Below the pieces are notes generated by a model. It did no database searches. It saw only the letters and a list, made by a program, of their open reading frames with translations, and was not told where the DNA came from. From Rhodoferax ferrireducens (lineage in GTDB: Bacteria; Pseudomonadota; Gammaproteobacteria; Burkholderiales; Burkholderiaceae_C), in NCBI RefSeq assembly GCF_003347515.1, contig NZ_QEII01000312.1:110768-174767 (forward strand): a stretch of 64,000 nucleotides of DNA. The letters are read 5' to 3'. Within the stretch, counting starts at the first letter, position 1, and each line of letters begins with the position of its first letter. Positions 45,996 to 54,466 of the stretch are shown one piece after another. Both the position numbers and the translations under genes were made by a program.

Positions 45996-48155
45996 ATGTC
46001 CTCTCCCCCCCCCAACGCGTCCAACGGTCTGAACCTGGCCCAACAAGAGGCCGTCAACTTCATGCACGGCCCCTGTCTGGTGCTGGCGGGGGCGGGTTCC
46101 GGCAAGACGCGGGTGATCACGCACAAGATTGGCCGCCTGATCCAGGCCGGGATGGAGCCCAAACGCATTGCCGCCATCACCTTCACCAACAAGGCCGCCG
46201 CCGAGATGCGCGAGCGCGCCAAGGGGCTGATCGGCCGCCCGGCCAAGGATGTGGTGATTTGCACGTTTCACGCACTCGGCGTGCGCATGCTGCGCCAGGA
46301 CGGCGAGGCGCTGGGGCTCAAACCGACTTTCTCGATTCTGGACACCGACGACATCACCGGCATCCTGAAGGACGCCGGCGGCAGTGTGGACGCGGCCACG
46401 GCGCGTTCCTGGCAATGGGTCATCAGCGGCTGGAAGGGCCAGGGCCTGAATGCGGCGCAAGCGGCGGTGCTGGCCCAGGATGACAACGAACGCATCATCG
46501 CCCGCGTCATGGGGCACTACGAAGAGCGCCTGAGCGCCTACCAGAGCGTGGACTTTGACGACCTGATCACGCTGCCGCTCAAACTGTTACAAAATCATGA
46601 AGAGGTGCGGCAGAAGTGGCAGCAGCAGATGGGCCATGTGCTGGTCGATGAGTACCAGGACACCAATGCCACCCAATACGAAGTGCTGAAACTGCTGGTC
46701 GGCGGCAACCCGGCAGCGGGCGCACGCTTTACCGCCGTGGGCGATGACGACCAGTCGATCTACGGCTGGCGCGGAGCCACGCTGGACAACTTGAAGAAGC
46801 TGCCGGTGGATTTCCCCACGCTCAAGGTCATCAAGCTGGAGCAAAACTACCGGTCGACTTCGGCCATCCTGCGCGCCGCGAACAATGTGATCGGCCCCAA
46901 CCCCAAGCTGTTCCCGAAGAACCTGTGGAGCGATCTGGGTGAAGGCGAGCCGGTGCGGGTGGTGGACGCGGACAGCGAGGAGCACGAGGCGGAGCGTACC
47001 GTGGCGCGCATCCAGAGCCTGCGCGCCAGCGGCTTGCCGCACGGTGGGCCGCAGCATCAGGAGTTCCGGCACTTTGCCATCCTGTACCGCGCCAACCACC
47101 AGGCCAAGACTTTTGAGAAGGCCTTGCGCAAGGCGGCGATCCCGTACAAGGTGTCCGGCGGAACGAGCTTCTTCGACCGGGCTGAAATCAAGGATTTGTG
47201 CGGCTGGTTCCGGCTCTGGATCAACAACAACGACGACCCGGCTTTTTTACGCGCGGTGACCACGCCGAAACGCGGTATCGGGCACCAGACGTTGGCGCAG
47301 CTGGGCATTTTCTCCAAACAATACAAGGTGAGCCTGTTCGAGGCCTTGTTTGCCTCCTCGCTGGGCAGCCTGCTGAGCGCCAAGGCGATCGGCAGCCTGC
47401 ACGAGTTTGGCCGCTATGTGAACGACCTGGAGTTCCGCGCCCGCCGCACCATGGGCGCCGAAGATGCGCGCGCCTTTTTGCTGGAATGGCTCAAGGAAAT
47501 TGGCTACGAGAAGTATCTGTACGACGGCGAAGACAGCGAAAAAGTCGCCGCCGCCCGCTGGACCAATGTGATGGATTTCTGCGACTGGATGTCGGCACGC
47601 TGCGGCGGGCAGCTCGACGATGCGGCCGGCGTCTCCAGCAGCAACGAAGTCAAGTCGCTGCTGGAGGTGGCGCAGACCGTGTCGCTGCTGTCCACCATCA
47701 GCGAGCGCGAGAAAGACATGGACGTGGTGACGCTGTCCACCCTGCACGCCTCCAAGGGCCTGGAGTGGCCGCATGTGATGCTGGTCGGCGTGACCGAGGG
47801 CATGCTGCCGTTCAAGCTCAAGGACAGCGGCGAGTCGGGTGCGGCCTCGCTGGGCGGCTCGGAGCGCGCGCACGAGGCGGTCAATGAAGCCACCGCGACG
47901 CATTTGCAGGAAGAGCGCCGCCTGATGTATGTGGGCATCACCCGCGCCCAGCGCAGCCTGGCGGTGAGCTGGACGCGCAAACGCAAAAAGGGCCGCGAGA
48001 TGGTGGCCGCCGTGCCCAGCCGCTTCATCGCCGAGATGGGGCTGGACAAGAGCACCGTGCGCGAAGACCCGCGCGAAAAGCTCAAGGCGCTGCGGGCCGA
48101 GTTCGCCAAAAAAGCCGAAAACGCCGCGGCCCTCGCCTTGGCGCGTCCGGCCTGA
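45996..48155 (+). CDS. rep: ATP-dependent DNA helicase Rep
   Basis: This is a 719-residue UvrD/Rep superfamily 1A helicase. Motifs: Q-motif LNLAQQEAVNF, Walker A LVLAGAGSGKTRVIT, AAITFTNKAAAEMRERAK, LVDEYQDTNATQYEVLKLLV (Walker B), VGDDDQSIYGWRGA, KLEQNYRSTSAILRAANNVI, LSTLHASKGLEWPHVMLVGV and RRLMYVGITRAQ. The spacing and wording match E. coli Rep closely, more so than UvrD. Rep helps forks through protein blocks. The 3' end runs to 48155 without a clear terminator. ATG 45996 fits the conserved N-terminus with a short extension. Confidence 0.9.
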   Translation: MSSPPPNASNGLNLAQQEAVNFMHGPCLVLAGAGSGKTRVITHKIGRLIQAGMEPKRIAAITFTNKAAAEMRERAKGLIGRPAKDVVICTFHALGVRMLRQDGEALGLKPTFSILDTDDITGILKDAGGSVDAATARSWQWVISGWKGQGLNAAQAAVLAQDDNERIIARVMGHYEERLSAYQSVDFDDLITLPLKLLQNHEEVRQKWQQQMGHVLVDEYQDTNATQYEVLKLLVGGNPAAGARFTAVGDDDQSIYGWRGATLDNLKKLPVDFPTLKVIKLEQNYRSTSAILRAANNVIGPNPKLFPKNLWSDLGEGEPVRVVDADSEEHEAERTVARIQSLRASGLPHGGPQHQEFRHFAILYRANHQAKTFEKALRKAAIPYKVSGGTSFFDRAEIKDLCGWFRLWINNNDDPAFLRAVTTPKRGIGHQTLAQLGIFSKQYKVSLFEALFASSLGSLLSAKAIGSLHEFGRYVNDLEFRARRTMGAEDARAFLLEWLKEIGYEKYLYDGEDSEKVAAARWTNVMDFCDWMSARCGGQLDDAAGVSSSNEVKSLLEVAQTVSLLSTISEREKDMDVVTLSTLHASKGLEWPHVMLVGVTEGMLPFKLKDSGESGAASLGGSERAHEAVNEATATHLQEERRLMYVGITRAQRSLAVSWTRKRKKGREMVAAVPSRFIAEMGLDKSTVREDPREKLKALRAEFAKKAENAAALALARPA

Positions 48156-48181
48156 GAGGCTGCCCCATCAGCCCGCCGCCC

Positions 48182-48640
48182 ATGAAGCCTTTACTTACTA
48201 TTTTTTTGATAGCTTCCTGCGCACTAGCGACGGGGGCTAGAGGTCAAAATGATCTCAAAACCTCGTCCACGGCCAACTGCCCGGCTGCCACGGAGATCAG
48301 TCCCTTGCACGTCTACGGCTTGTGGCGCGCGGAGTTTGAAAGCCTCTCCCAGGGCGCCACGCTCTTGTTTGAAAAACACCCCGAGCTGGCGGGCAGCTTC
48401 AGGGGCGCCGTCAATCGCGACGGCGTCAAGGCGCTGCTCGCCGGTGACGTGGACCAGGGCGAATTGACCCTGGAAGAATCACTCGACGGTCAACATATTT
48501 CCGCCACCTGGCTGGGCACGGTGGTGGAGAACTCTTGCGGCAAGGAAATCAAAGGACTATGGAACAACACCTCCAACCAGGCGCCGGACGGCGCCGCTTC
48601 GCACCCCTTCGTCTTACGCAAGCTGCCGGGCTGGCAATAA
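48182..48640 (+). CDS. Small exported protein of unknown function
   Basis: The product has 152 residues. The first 22 are a signal peptide (PLLTIFLIASCALATGARGQ) encoded almost entirely by a copy of the dispersed element. The mature part (LHVYGLWRAEFESLSQGATL, LAGSFRGAVNRDGVKALLAG, DVDQGELTLEESLDGQHISA, WLGTVVENSCGKEIKGLWNN) reads like a small periplasmic beta-rich domain. I do not recognise the family. Its last 82 bases overlap the phospholipase A gene in another frame, so the two are probably co-expressed. CCCGCCGCC before ATG 48182 is not a good ribosome site. Confidence 0.75.
   Translation: MKPLLTIFLIASCALATGARGQNDLKTSSTANCPAATEISPLHVYGLWRAEFESLSQGATLLFEKHPELAGSFRGAVNRDGVKALLAGDVDQGELTLEESLDGQHISATWLGTVVENSCGKEIKGLWNNTSNQAPDGAASHPFVLRKLPGWQ
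48194..48250 (+). repeat. Dispersed 55-bp element, copy forming a signal peptide
   Basis: CTTACTATTTTTTTGATAGC leads into the 25 bases (48218-48242) identical to 6535-6559, and AGGTCAAAAT closes it. The gene reads it as LIASCALATGARGQN. Confidence 0.85.
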
Positions 48641-49824
48641 GCCTGGGCTCGGCCCTGGCGCCCCTGCTGTACGCCGGCCGCGCACAGGCCCAGGGGGTCA
48701 GTACGCCCCCGCAGGCGCCAGAAACCGCCTGGCAACAGTGCGCCCATCTGACGGGCGACCGCGAGGCGCGGCTGGGCTGTTTTGACCGCTGGGCCGCGCA
48801 GCAAGCGAGCCCCGATGCCTCTGGCCCGGCGGACAAACCGGTATCTGCCAGCGCCAATTCTGCCTCCGCCAGCACCACGCCGCTGTCGGCCAGCGTGCCA
48901 GCACCGGCGGTGGCCCCGGTGCTGATCACCATGACGGCACCAGCCGTGCACGACTGCCGCAACCCCCAGTTCACGGACCTGTCCCGCTATTGGGAGCTCG
49001 AAGCCGGCACCGACTGCGGCACCTTCAGCATTCGCGGCTACCGGCCCATCAGCCTGTCCTGGATAGGCTCGGACAGCGTGAATCTCAAGCCGTCCTCGTC
49101 CACGGCAGATCACACGGCGGCCACCGCCCTGCCCTACAGCACCAGCGAAGTCCGCATCCAGCTGTCGGTGCGTACCAAAATGGCCCAGGGACTACTGACC
49201 GGGCTGCTGGACGGCCCGCAATCCCTGCTGCGCGACTCCCTCTGGTTTGGCTATACCCAGCAGTCCTACTGGCAACTGTTCAACGGCGAGCTCTCGCGGC
49301 CGTTTCGCAGCACCGACCATGAGCCCGAAGTCACCTACATCTACCCCACCGATGCCCAACTGTTGGGCGGCTGGCGTTTGCGGTACAGCGGGGTGAGTCT
49401 GGTGCATCAATCCAACGGCCAGCCTTTGCCGCTGTCGCGCAGCTGGAACCGCGCCGTGCTGATGGCCGGCATGGAAAATGGACAGAACTTCAGGCTGCAG
49501 GGCAAGGTATGGCAACGCCTGAATGAAGGCGATGACGACAATCCCGAAATCAGCGACCTAGTCGGCCGCGCGGAATTGGTCGGCACCTGGGACATCAACA
49601 AGGACAACACGGTGGCGATGACCTTGCGCCACTCCCTGCAAGCGGATGTGGGCGGCTCGATGCGGCTGGAGTGGCTCACCAAAGTGGGCGACGGCGGCAT
49701 TCCCGGCAGCCGCAGCGGCCTGCGCTTTCACACCCAGCTGTTCACCGGCTACGGCGATTCACTGGTGGACTACAACCGCCGCCGCACCGGCCTGAGCATC
49801 GGCCTGAGCCTGGTGGAGTGGTAA
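48559..49824 (+). CDS. pldA: Outer-membrane phospholipase A
   Basis: PldA is a 12-strand outer-membrane barrel that dimerises with calcium and hydrolyses misplaced phospholipids. The 421-residue product has a long Ala-rich leader (GLAISLGSALAPLLYAGRAQ). A spacer of about 110 residues with two Cys (QQCAHLTGDREARLGCFDRW) follows. The barrel shows SYWQLFNGELSRPFRSTDHE, VHQSNGQPLPLSRSWNR (catalytic His and Ser region, then the Asn further on), DNPEISDLVGRAELVG and LFTGYGDSLVDYNRRRTGLS. The motifs match E. coli PldA. ATG 48559 lies inside the previous gene; 48535 is an alternative start. Confidence 0.9.
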   Translation: MEQHLQPGAGRRRFAPLRLTQAAGLAISLGSALAPLLYAGRAQAQGVSTPPQAPETAWQQCAHLTGDREARLGCFDRWAAQQASPDASGPADKPVSASANSASASTTPLSASVPAPAVAPVLITMTAPAVHDCRNPQFTDLSRYWELEAGTDCGTFSIRGYRPISLSWIGSDSVNLKPSSSTADHTAATALPYSTSEVRIQLSVRTKMAQGLLTGLLDGPQSLLRDSLWFGYTQQSYWQLFNGELSRPFRSTDHEPEVTYIYPTDAQLLGGWRLRYSGVSLVHQSNGQPLPLSRSWNRAVLMAGMENGQNFRLQGKVWQRLNEGDDDNPEISDLVGRAELVGTWDINKDNTVAMTLRHSLQADVGGSMRLEWLTKVGDGGIPGSRSGLRFHTQLFTGYGDSLVDYNRRRTGLSIGLSLVEW

Positions 49825-49913
49825 ATCCAGCGCGGAGTTGAAGGGGGATTTGCCGGTAGCCGTTGACAGGGCTCCCGCGTCGATTCATGCTTGCGCTGAA
49901 CTGGAGGCGCAGC

Positions 49914-51599
49914 ATGAACACCGACACCGACACTGCCAAGGCGCACGACGCCCGCTACCTCGCCGAGACGCATGAAGTCAGCAATGTCTCGCGCGAACTG
50001 TGCGACTACAACATGTACACCGAAGACGCCGCCTTGCGCGAGGCGGTGCAGCGCGAAGGCGGCCAGTGGGCCGAGCGCGAGCTCACTGAATTCGGGCAAC
50101 TGACGGGCTCGGCGGCCTACCTGGAACTGGGCCAGCTGGCCAACAAGTTCCCCCCCGAGCTGGAGACGCACGATCGCTTCGGCCACCGCATCGACCTGGT
50201 GAAGTTCCATCCGGCCTACCACCAGCTGATGACCACCAGCATCGAGCACGGCCTGCATGCCTCGCCCTGGACCGTGCCCGGCCCCGGCGCGCATGTGGCC
50301 CGCGCCGCCAAGACCTATCTACACACCCAGGTGGAAGCGGGCCACGGTTGCCCCATCACCATGACCTTTGCCGCCGTGCCGACGCTGCGCCTGCAGCCCG
50401 AGCTGGCCCAAATCTGGGAGCCCCAGGTCACGGCGCGCGTGTACGACCCGCGCAACGTGCCGGCAGCGCAAAAGCAGGGCCTGACCATTGGCATGGCGAT
50501 GACCGAGAAACAGGGCGGCTCGGATGTGCGCAGCAACAGTACCCGCGCGTATGCCCTCGGCACCGGCGGACCGGGCCAGGCCTATGAACTGGTGGGGCAC
50601 AAGTATTTCGTGTCGGCGCCCATGTGCGATGCCTTCCTGGTGCTGGCGCAGGCACCCGGCGGCCTCTCCTGCTTTCTGCTGCCACGCTGGCGGCCGGACG
50701 GCACGAAGAACCCGATGCAGCTGCTGCGGCTCAAGAAAAAAATGGGCAACGCGTCCAATGCCTCCAGCGAGACCGAGCTGCGCGGCGCGCTGGCGTGGAT
50801 GGTGGGCGAAGAGGGGCGCGGCGTGCGCAACATCATTGAAATGGTGAGCATGACGCGCTTCGACTGCATGGTGGGCTCCAGCGCCGGCATGCGCATGGCG
50901 GCGTCGCAGGCGCTGCACCACTGCGCCAACCGCTCGGCCTTCGGTCAGGTGCTGAACCAGCAGCCGCTGATGCAAAACGTGCTGGCCGATCTGGCACTGG
51001 AAAGCGAAGCCGCCCTGACCCTGAGCCTGCGCATCGCGCGCGCCCTGGACCACCGTGCCGACGAGCATGAAGACCTGCTGGTGCGCCTGGTCACGGCGGT
51101 CGGCAAATACTGGATTTGCAAGCGCACGCCGAACCACGCCTATGAAGCCATGGAATGCATCGGCGGCAGCGGCGTGATGGAAGACAGCATGATGCCGCGC
51201 CTGTACCGGGAAGCACCGGTCAACGCGATTTGGGAAGGCAGCGGCAATGTGCAGTGCCTGGACGTGCTGCGCGCCCTGTCAAAAACCCCGGCGGTGCTGG
51301 ACGCCTTTTTTGCGGAAGTGGCCAAGGCCGAAAGCGCCCATGCAGCACTGGACACGTTTGTGGCCGATCTGGCGACGGATCTGCAGGATCTGTGGGATCT
51401 GGAGTACCGGGCGCGTGATTTGGTGGACCGCATGGCGCTGGCCTTGCAGGCGTCCCTGCTGGTTTGCCACGCCCCGGCCGCCATCAGCGACGCCTTCTGT
51501 CGGTCGCGCCTGGAGCAGCGGGGCCACCACCACTATGGCACGCTGCCGCGCGGCATTGACACCGCAGCCATCATTGCGCGCGCGACGCCGCGCTGCTGA
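49914..51599 (+). CDS. Acyl-CoA dehydrogenase, AidB-like
   Basis: This 561-residue flavoprotein starts at ATG 49914, with GGAGG 6 bases upstream. It is longer than classical acyl-CoA dehydrogenases (about 390 aa). It has the AidB-type N-terminal domain (VSRELCDYNMYTEDAALREA), then GMAMTEKQGGSDVRSNSTRA, LVGHKYFVSAPMCDAFLVLA, SMTRFDCMVGSSAGMRMAAS and AMECIGGSGVMEDSMMPRLY. The tail is the helical AidB-like C-terminal domain. AidB relatives bind DNA or act on branched acyl-CoAs; the substrate here is unknown. It is a single gene, converging with the otn operon. Confidence 0.88.
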   Translation: MNTDTDTAKAHDARYLAETHEVSNVSRELCDYNMYTEDAALREAVQREGGQWAERELTEFGQLTGSAAYLELGQLANKFPPELETHDRFGHRIDLVKFHPAYHQLMTTSIEHGLHASPWTVPGPGAHVARAAKTYLHTQVEAGHGCPITMTFAAVPTLRLQPELAQIWEPQVTARVYDPRNVPAAQKQGLTIGMAMTEKQGGSDVRSNSTRAYALGTGGPGQAYELVGHKYFVSAPMCDAFLVLAQAPGGLSCFLLPRWRPDGTKNPMQLLRLKKKMGNASNASSETELRGALAWMVGEEGRGVRNIIEMVSMTRFDCMVGSSAGMRMAASQALHHCANRSAFGQVLNQQPLMQNVLADLALESEAALTLSLRIARALDHRADEHEDLLVRLVTAVGKYWICKRTPNHAYEAMECIGGSGVMEDSMMPRLYREAPVNAIWEGSGNVQCLDVLRALSKTPAVLDAFFAEVAKAESAHAALDTFVADLATDLQDLWDLEYRARDLVDRMALALQASLLVCHAPAAISDAFCRSRLEQRGHHHYGTLPRGIDTAAIIARATPRC

Positions 51600-51635
51600 G
51601 CCGGCGCGGCTGATCACTGCGCTGCGGGGGGTCTC

Positions 51636-52433
51636 TCACAAGTAGGGTTGGAGCCAGCCCAGTCCCGCTGAAGTGCCGCCCGCTTGGGCCCCGGCTTGCG
51701 GCCGGTACTCGCAACCGATCCACCCCTCATAGCCCAGCTCGTCCAGCACAGCGAACAGGTAGGGGGAGTTCAGCTCGCCCAAGTCGGGTTCGTGCCGTTG
51801 CGGCACACCGGCGATCTGGATGTGGCCGACATTCCCCGTCGGCAGGTAGTGGCGCAGTTTCATGGCCAAGTCGCCTTCGACGATCTGGCAGTGGTACAGG
51901 TCCATCTGCACCTTGAGGTTGGCGGCGCCCACGTCGGCGACCACCTCATGCGCGTGGTCCTGGCGGTTCAGGAAAAAGCGCGGAATGTCGCGTGTGTTGA
52001 TCGGTTCGATCAGTACCTCCACGCCCTGCTTGGCAGCCTCGGCTGCGGCCCAGCGCAGGTTGCTGAGGTAGGTCGGGTACAAAGTCTCGCGCTCAGTGCC
52101 AGCGGGCAGCAGCCCGGCCATCACATGGATGCGTGGGCAGTCCAGAGCGGCGGCATAGTCGAGCGCCTGGCCCATGCCGGCGCGGAACTCGGCTTCGCGT
52201 CCGGGCAGGCAGGCCAGGCCGCGCTCGCCGCCGTCCCAGTTGCCGGGCGGGGCGTTGAACAGCACTTGCTGCAAACCGTTGGCCTTGAGGCGCGCCGCAA
52301 TGTCGCGACTCGCAAAGGCATAGGGGAACAGGTACTCGACCGCCTTGAAGCCATCCCGGGCGGCGGCCTCGAAACGGTCCAGAAAATCAAGCTCGGGGTA
52401 GAGCATGGAGAGGTTGGCGGCAAATTTGGGCAT
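51636..52433 (-). CDS. otnI: 2-oxo-tetronate isomerase
   Basis: OtnI interconverts 2-oxo- and 3-oxo-tetronate in D-erythronate and L-threonate breakdown. The 265-residue TIM barrel of the hydroxypyruvate isomerase/xylose isomerase-like family shows MPKFAANLSMLYPELDFLDR, FKAVEYLFPYAF, VEVLIEPINTRDIPRFFLNR (metal Glu) and VQMDLYHCQIVEGDLAMKLR. GHIQIAGVPQRHEPDLGELN carries the metal-binding His/Glu. It is the last gene of the operon, 6 bp after otnC. Hydroxypyruvate isomerase is the usual mis-annotation. Confidence 0.9.
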   Translation of the reverse strand: MPKFAANLSMLYPELDFLDRFEAAARDGFKAVEYLFPYAFASRDIAARLKANGLQQVLFNAPPGNWDGGERGLACLPGREAEFRAGMGQALDYAAALDCPRIHVMAGLLPAGTERETLYPTYLSNLRWAAAEAAKQGVEVLIEPINTRDIPRFFLNRQDHAHEVVADVGAANLKVQMDLYHCQIVEGDLAMKLRHYLPTGNVGHIQIAGVPQRHEPDLGELNSPYLFAVLDELGYEGWIGCEYRPQAGAQAGGTSAGLGWLQPYL

Positions 52434-52439
52434 AGGGTG

Positions 52440-53144
52440 TTACCAGCGGGCGCCAAAGGTTCGGCGCAGTTCGTCGATTTGGATTTCGGTCAGCGGCTCG
52501 GGCGCCATGGCGCTCAAACTCAGCAGCCGGGCGGTTTCTTCGAGTTCTTCCAGCGTGGCCATGGCGGCGGCGGGCGAGTCGTGCCAGACATTGGGACCCA
52601 GGCGCGCCAGCATCACGGCGCGGATCGGCGTGCCCTTCTGGCCATAGTGGGCAATCGCCTGCGCCACCTGCTGCGCCGCCTCGGGCGCGCCGGGGCGGTG
52701 GTAGGGCATCACCGGCACGTGACCGACCTTCATCACAAAGTACGGCGTCAGGGCGGGTAGCAGTTCCCGCCACGGTTGACGCGTGCCCCGCCCTTCCTGA
52801 GCGAGGGGCTGCCAGCTCAGCGCCACGCAGTGTGTGCTGTGGGTGTGGATCACACACCGGGTATTTTGATCAAATTGGGCTGCAGCCCCGTAGATATGTG
52901 CGTGAAGCGCTATTGTTTTACTAGCAACATCACCACTCAGCTGCTGCGCCTGCGTATCCAGCCGGGCCAGCCGGGCGGGGTCGAGAAAGCCCAGGCAGGC
53001 ATCGGTCGGCGTGATCAGGAAGCCGCCGCCTTGCGACTCGTCCAGCCGCACGCTGATATTGCCGGCGCTGGCGTGCACATAGCCGCGCTCGAACAGGCTG
53101 CGCCCGACGCGGCAGATTTCTTCGCGCGCTTCGTGTTCGGTCAT
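52440..53144 (-). CDS. otnC: 3-oxo-tetronate 4-phosphate decarboxylase
   Basis: OtnC, a class II aldolase-like protein, decarboxylates 3-oxo-tetronate 4-phosphate to dihydroxyacetone phosphate. The 234-residue product has HASAGNISVRLDE, the zinc-binding HTHSTH (about residues 103-108) and the family tail AAAMATLEELEETARLLSLS. The position where relatives have NHGPVV reads RLGPNVW, so the third expected His is not obvious. Residues about 78-96 (SKTIALHAHIYGAAAQFDQ) are encoded by a stretch resembling the dispersed element. The ATG overlaps the otnK stop. Confidence 0.87.
   Translation of the reverse strand: MTEHEAREEICRVGRSLFERGYVHASAGNISVRLDESQGGGFLITPTDACLGFLDPARLARLDTQAQQLSGDVASKTIALHAHIYGAAAQFDQNTRCVIHTHSTHCVALSWQPLAQEGRGTRQPWRELLPALTPYFVMKVGHVPVMPYHRPGAPEAAQQVAQAIAHYGQKGTPIRAVMLARLGPNVWHDSPAAAMATLEELEETARLLSLSAMAPEPLTEIQIDELRRTFGARW
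52868..52928 (-). repeat. Dispersed-element-like copy inside otnC
   Basis: On the coding strand TTGCTAGTAAAACAATAGCG, CTTCACGCACATATC, TACGGGGCTGCAGCCCAATT and TGATC follow the element's order and are read in the same frame as the signal-peptide copies (IALHAHIYGAAAQ versus IAACALATGARAQ). Family conservation of SKxxxLH nearby means part of it may be native. Confidence 0.5.
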
Positions 53145-54466
53145 GCCAGCCTCGCGAAGGCTTTGGTGAAGAAATCGTCGCTGCCGAAATTGCCGGACTT
53201 CAGCGTCAGGTGCAGGCCCTCACCGGACGCCGCCTCGGTGTGAGCGTGGCACCAGGGCACACCGGGGTCGATTTGCGGACCGATCTTCATTTGCGTGATG
53301 GCCAGGGCCTGCACGCAGGCGCCCGAGGTCTCGCCACCGGCCACCACCAGTTGGCGCACGCCAAGCGTCACCAGACCGCGCGCGATCGCCGCCAGCGTGC
53401 GCTCCACCAGCGCACCGGCCGCGTCCACTCCCAGCTGCCCCTGCACCGACTTGACGGCCGTCGTGTCGGCGGACGAATAGACCAGCACCGGTCCCTGGCG
53501 CAGCAAGGGTTCGGCCCAGGCCAGAACCTCGGCCACCCCATCCACGCCAGCCGCCTCTTGGGCGGCGATTTGCACCGGGTCCAGCCGCAGTGCCGGACCG
53601 CCCGCCTGGATGAAAGCCTGCACCTGCCGATTCGTCGCCAGTGAGCAGCTGCCCGACACTACCGCCTGCAAGCCGGTAGCGGCAGGCAGGGCGCTGGCGG
53701 TGCTGGAGGGCGCGATCCCGAAATTGGCGGGCAAGCCGATCGCCACGCCCGAACCGGCGGTCAGCAGCGGCATGCCTTTGAGCGCCGGGCCCAGGCGCAG
53801 CAGATCGTCGTTGGAAATCGCGTCCACGATAGCCAGGCCCACGCCCTGGGCGCGCAGCTGCCCGATGCGCGCGCGAATCGCCGCCTCGCCCTGCGCCACG
53901 ACCTGGTAATCGATCAGGCCCACTTTTCGGCGGCACTGCGCCTGCAGCACGCGCACCAGGTTGGCGTCGCTCATGGGCGTGAGCGGGTGGTTTTGCATGC
54001 CGCTCTCGTTGAGCAACACGTCGCCGACGAACAAATGGCCCTTGAACACGGTGCGCTGGTTGTCCGGGAAGGCGGGTGTCGCGATCGTGAAGTCGCTGCC
54101 CGGCACCTCGGCCAGCGCGTCCATCAGCGCCTCCGTCACCGGGCCGATATTGCCTTGCGCCGTGCTGTCAAAGGTCGAGCAGTATTTGAAGTAGATCTGC
54201 TGCGCGCCCTGCGCCTGCAACCAGCGCAGCGCGGCCAGCGACTGGGCAATGGCCTCATTCACCGGCAAGGTGCGCGACTTGAGCGCCACCACCACGGCGT
54301 CGGCATCGGTGTCCAGCGGCTGCGTGGGCACGCCCATGGCCTGCACCACGCGCATGCCGGCGCGCACCAGGTTGTTGGCCAGATCGGTGGCGCCGGTGAA
54401 GTCGTCGGCAATGCAACCCAAAAACATGGCACCCACGCTTGCCGGCTCAATGGCTGCGCTGCTCAT
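53141..54466 (-). CDS. otnK: 3-oxo-tetronate kinase (DUF1537 family)
   Basis: OtnK phosphorylates 3-oxo-tetronate at C4 with ATP. The 441-residue product has the N-terminal substrate domain of four-carbon acid sugar kinases (FLGCIADDFTGATDLANNLV, FKYCSTFDSTAQGNIGPVTE, DFTIATPAFPDNQRTVFKGH). The C-terminal nucleotide-binding domain shows VSGSCSLATNRQVQAF and VAGGETSGACVQAL. Both ends are coupled by 4-base overlaps, to ltnD upstream and otnC downstream, so the kinase and decarboxylase are made together. Confidence 0.93.
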   Translation of the reverse strand: MSSAAIEPASVGAMFLGCIADDFTGATDLANNLVRAGMRVVQAMGVPTQPLDTDADAVVVALKSRTLPVNEAIAQSLAALRWLQAQGAQQIYFKYCSTFDSTAQGNIGPVTEALMDALAEVPGSDFTIATPAFPDNQRTVFKGHLFVGDVLLNESGMQNHPLTPMSDANLVRVLQAQCRRKVGLIDYQVVAQGEAAIRARIGQLRAQGVGLAIVDAISNDDLLRLGPALKGMPLLTAGSGVAIGLPANFGIAPSSTASALPAATGLQAVVSGSCSLATNRQVQAFIQAGGPALRLDPVQIAAQEAAGVDGVAEVLAWAEPLLRQGPVLVYSSADTTAVKSVQGQLGVDAAGALVERTLAAIARGLVTLGVRQLVVAGGETSGACVQALAITQMKIGPQIDPGVPWCHAHTEAASGEGLHLTLKSGNFGSDDFFTKAFARLA

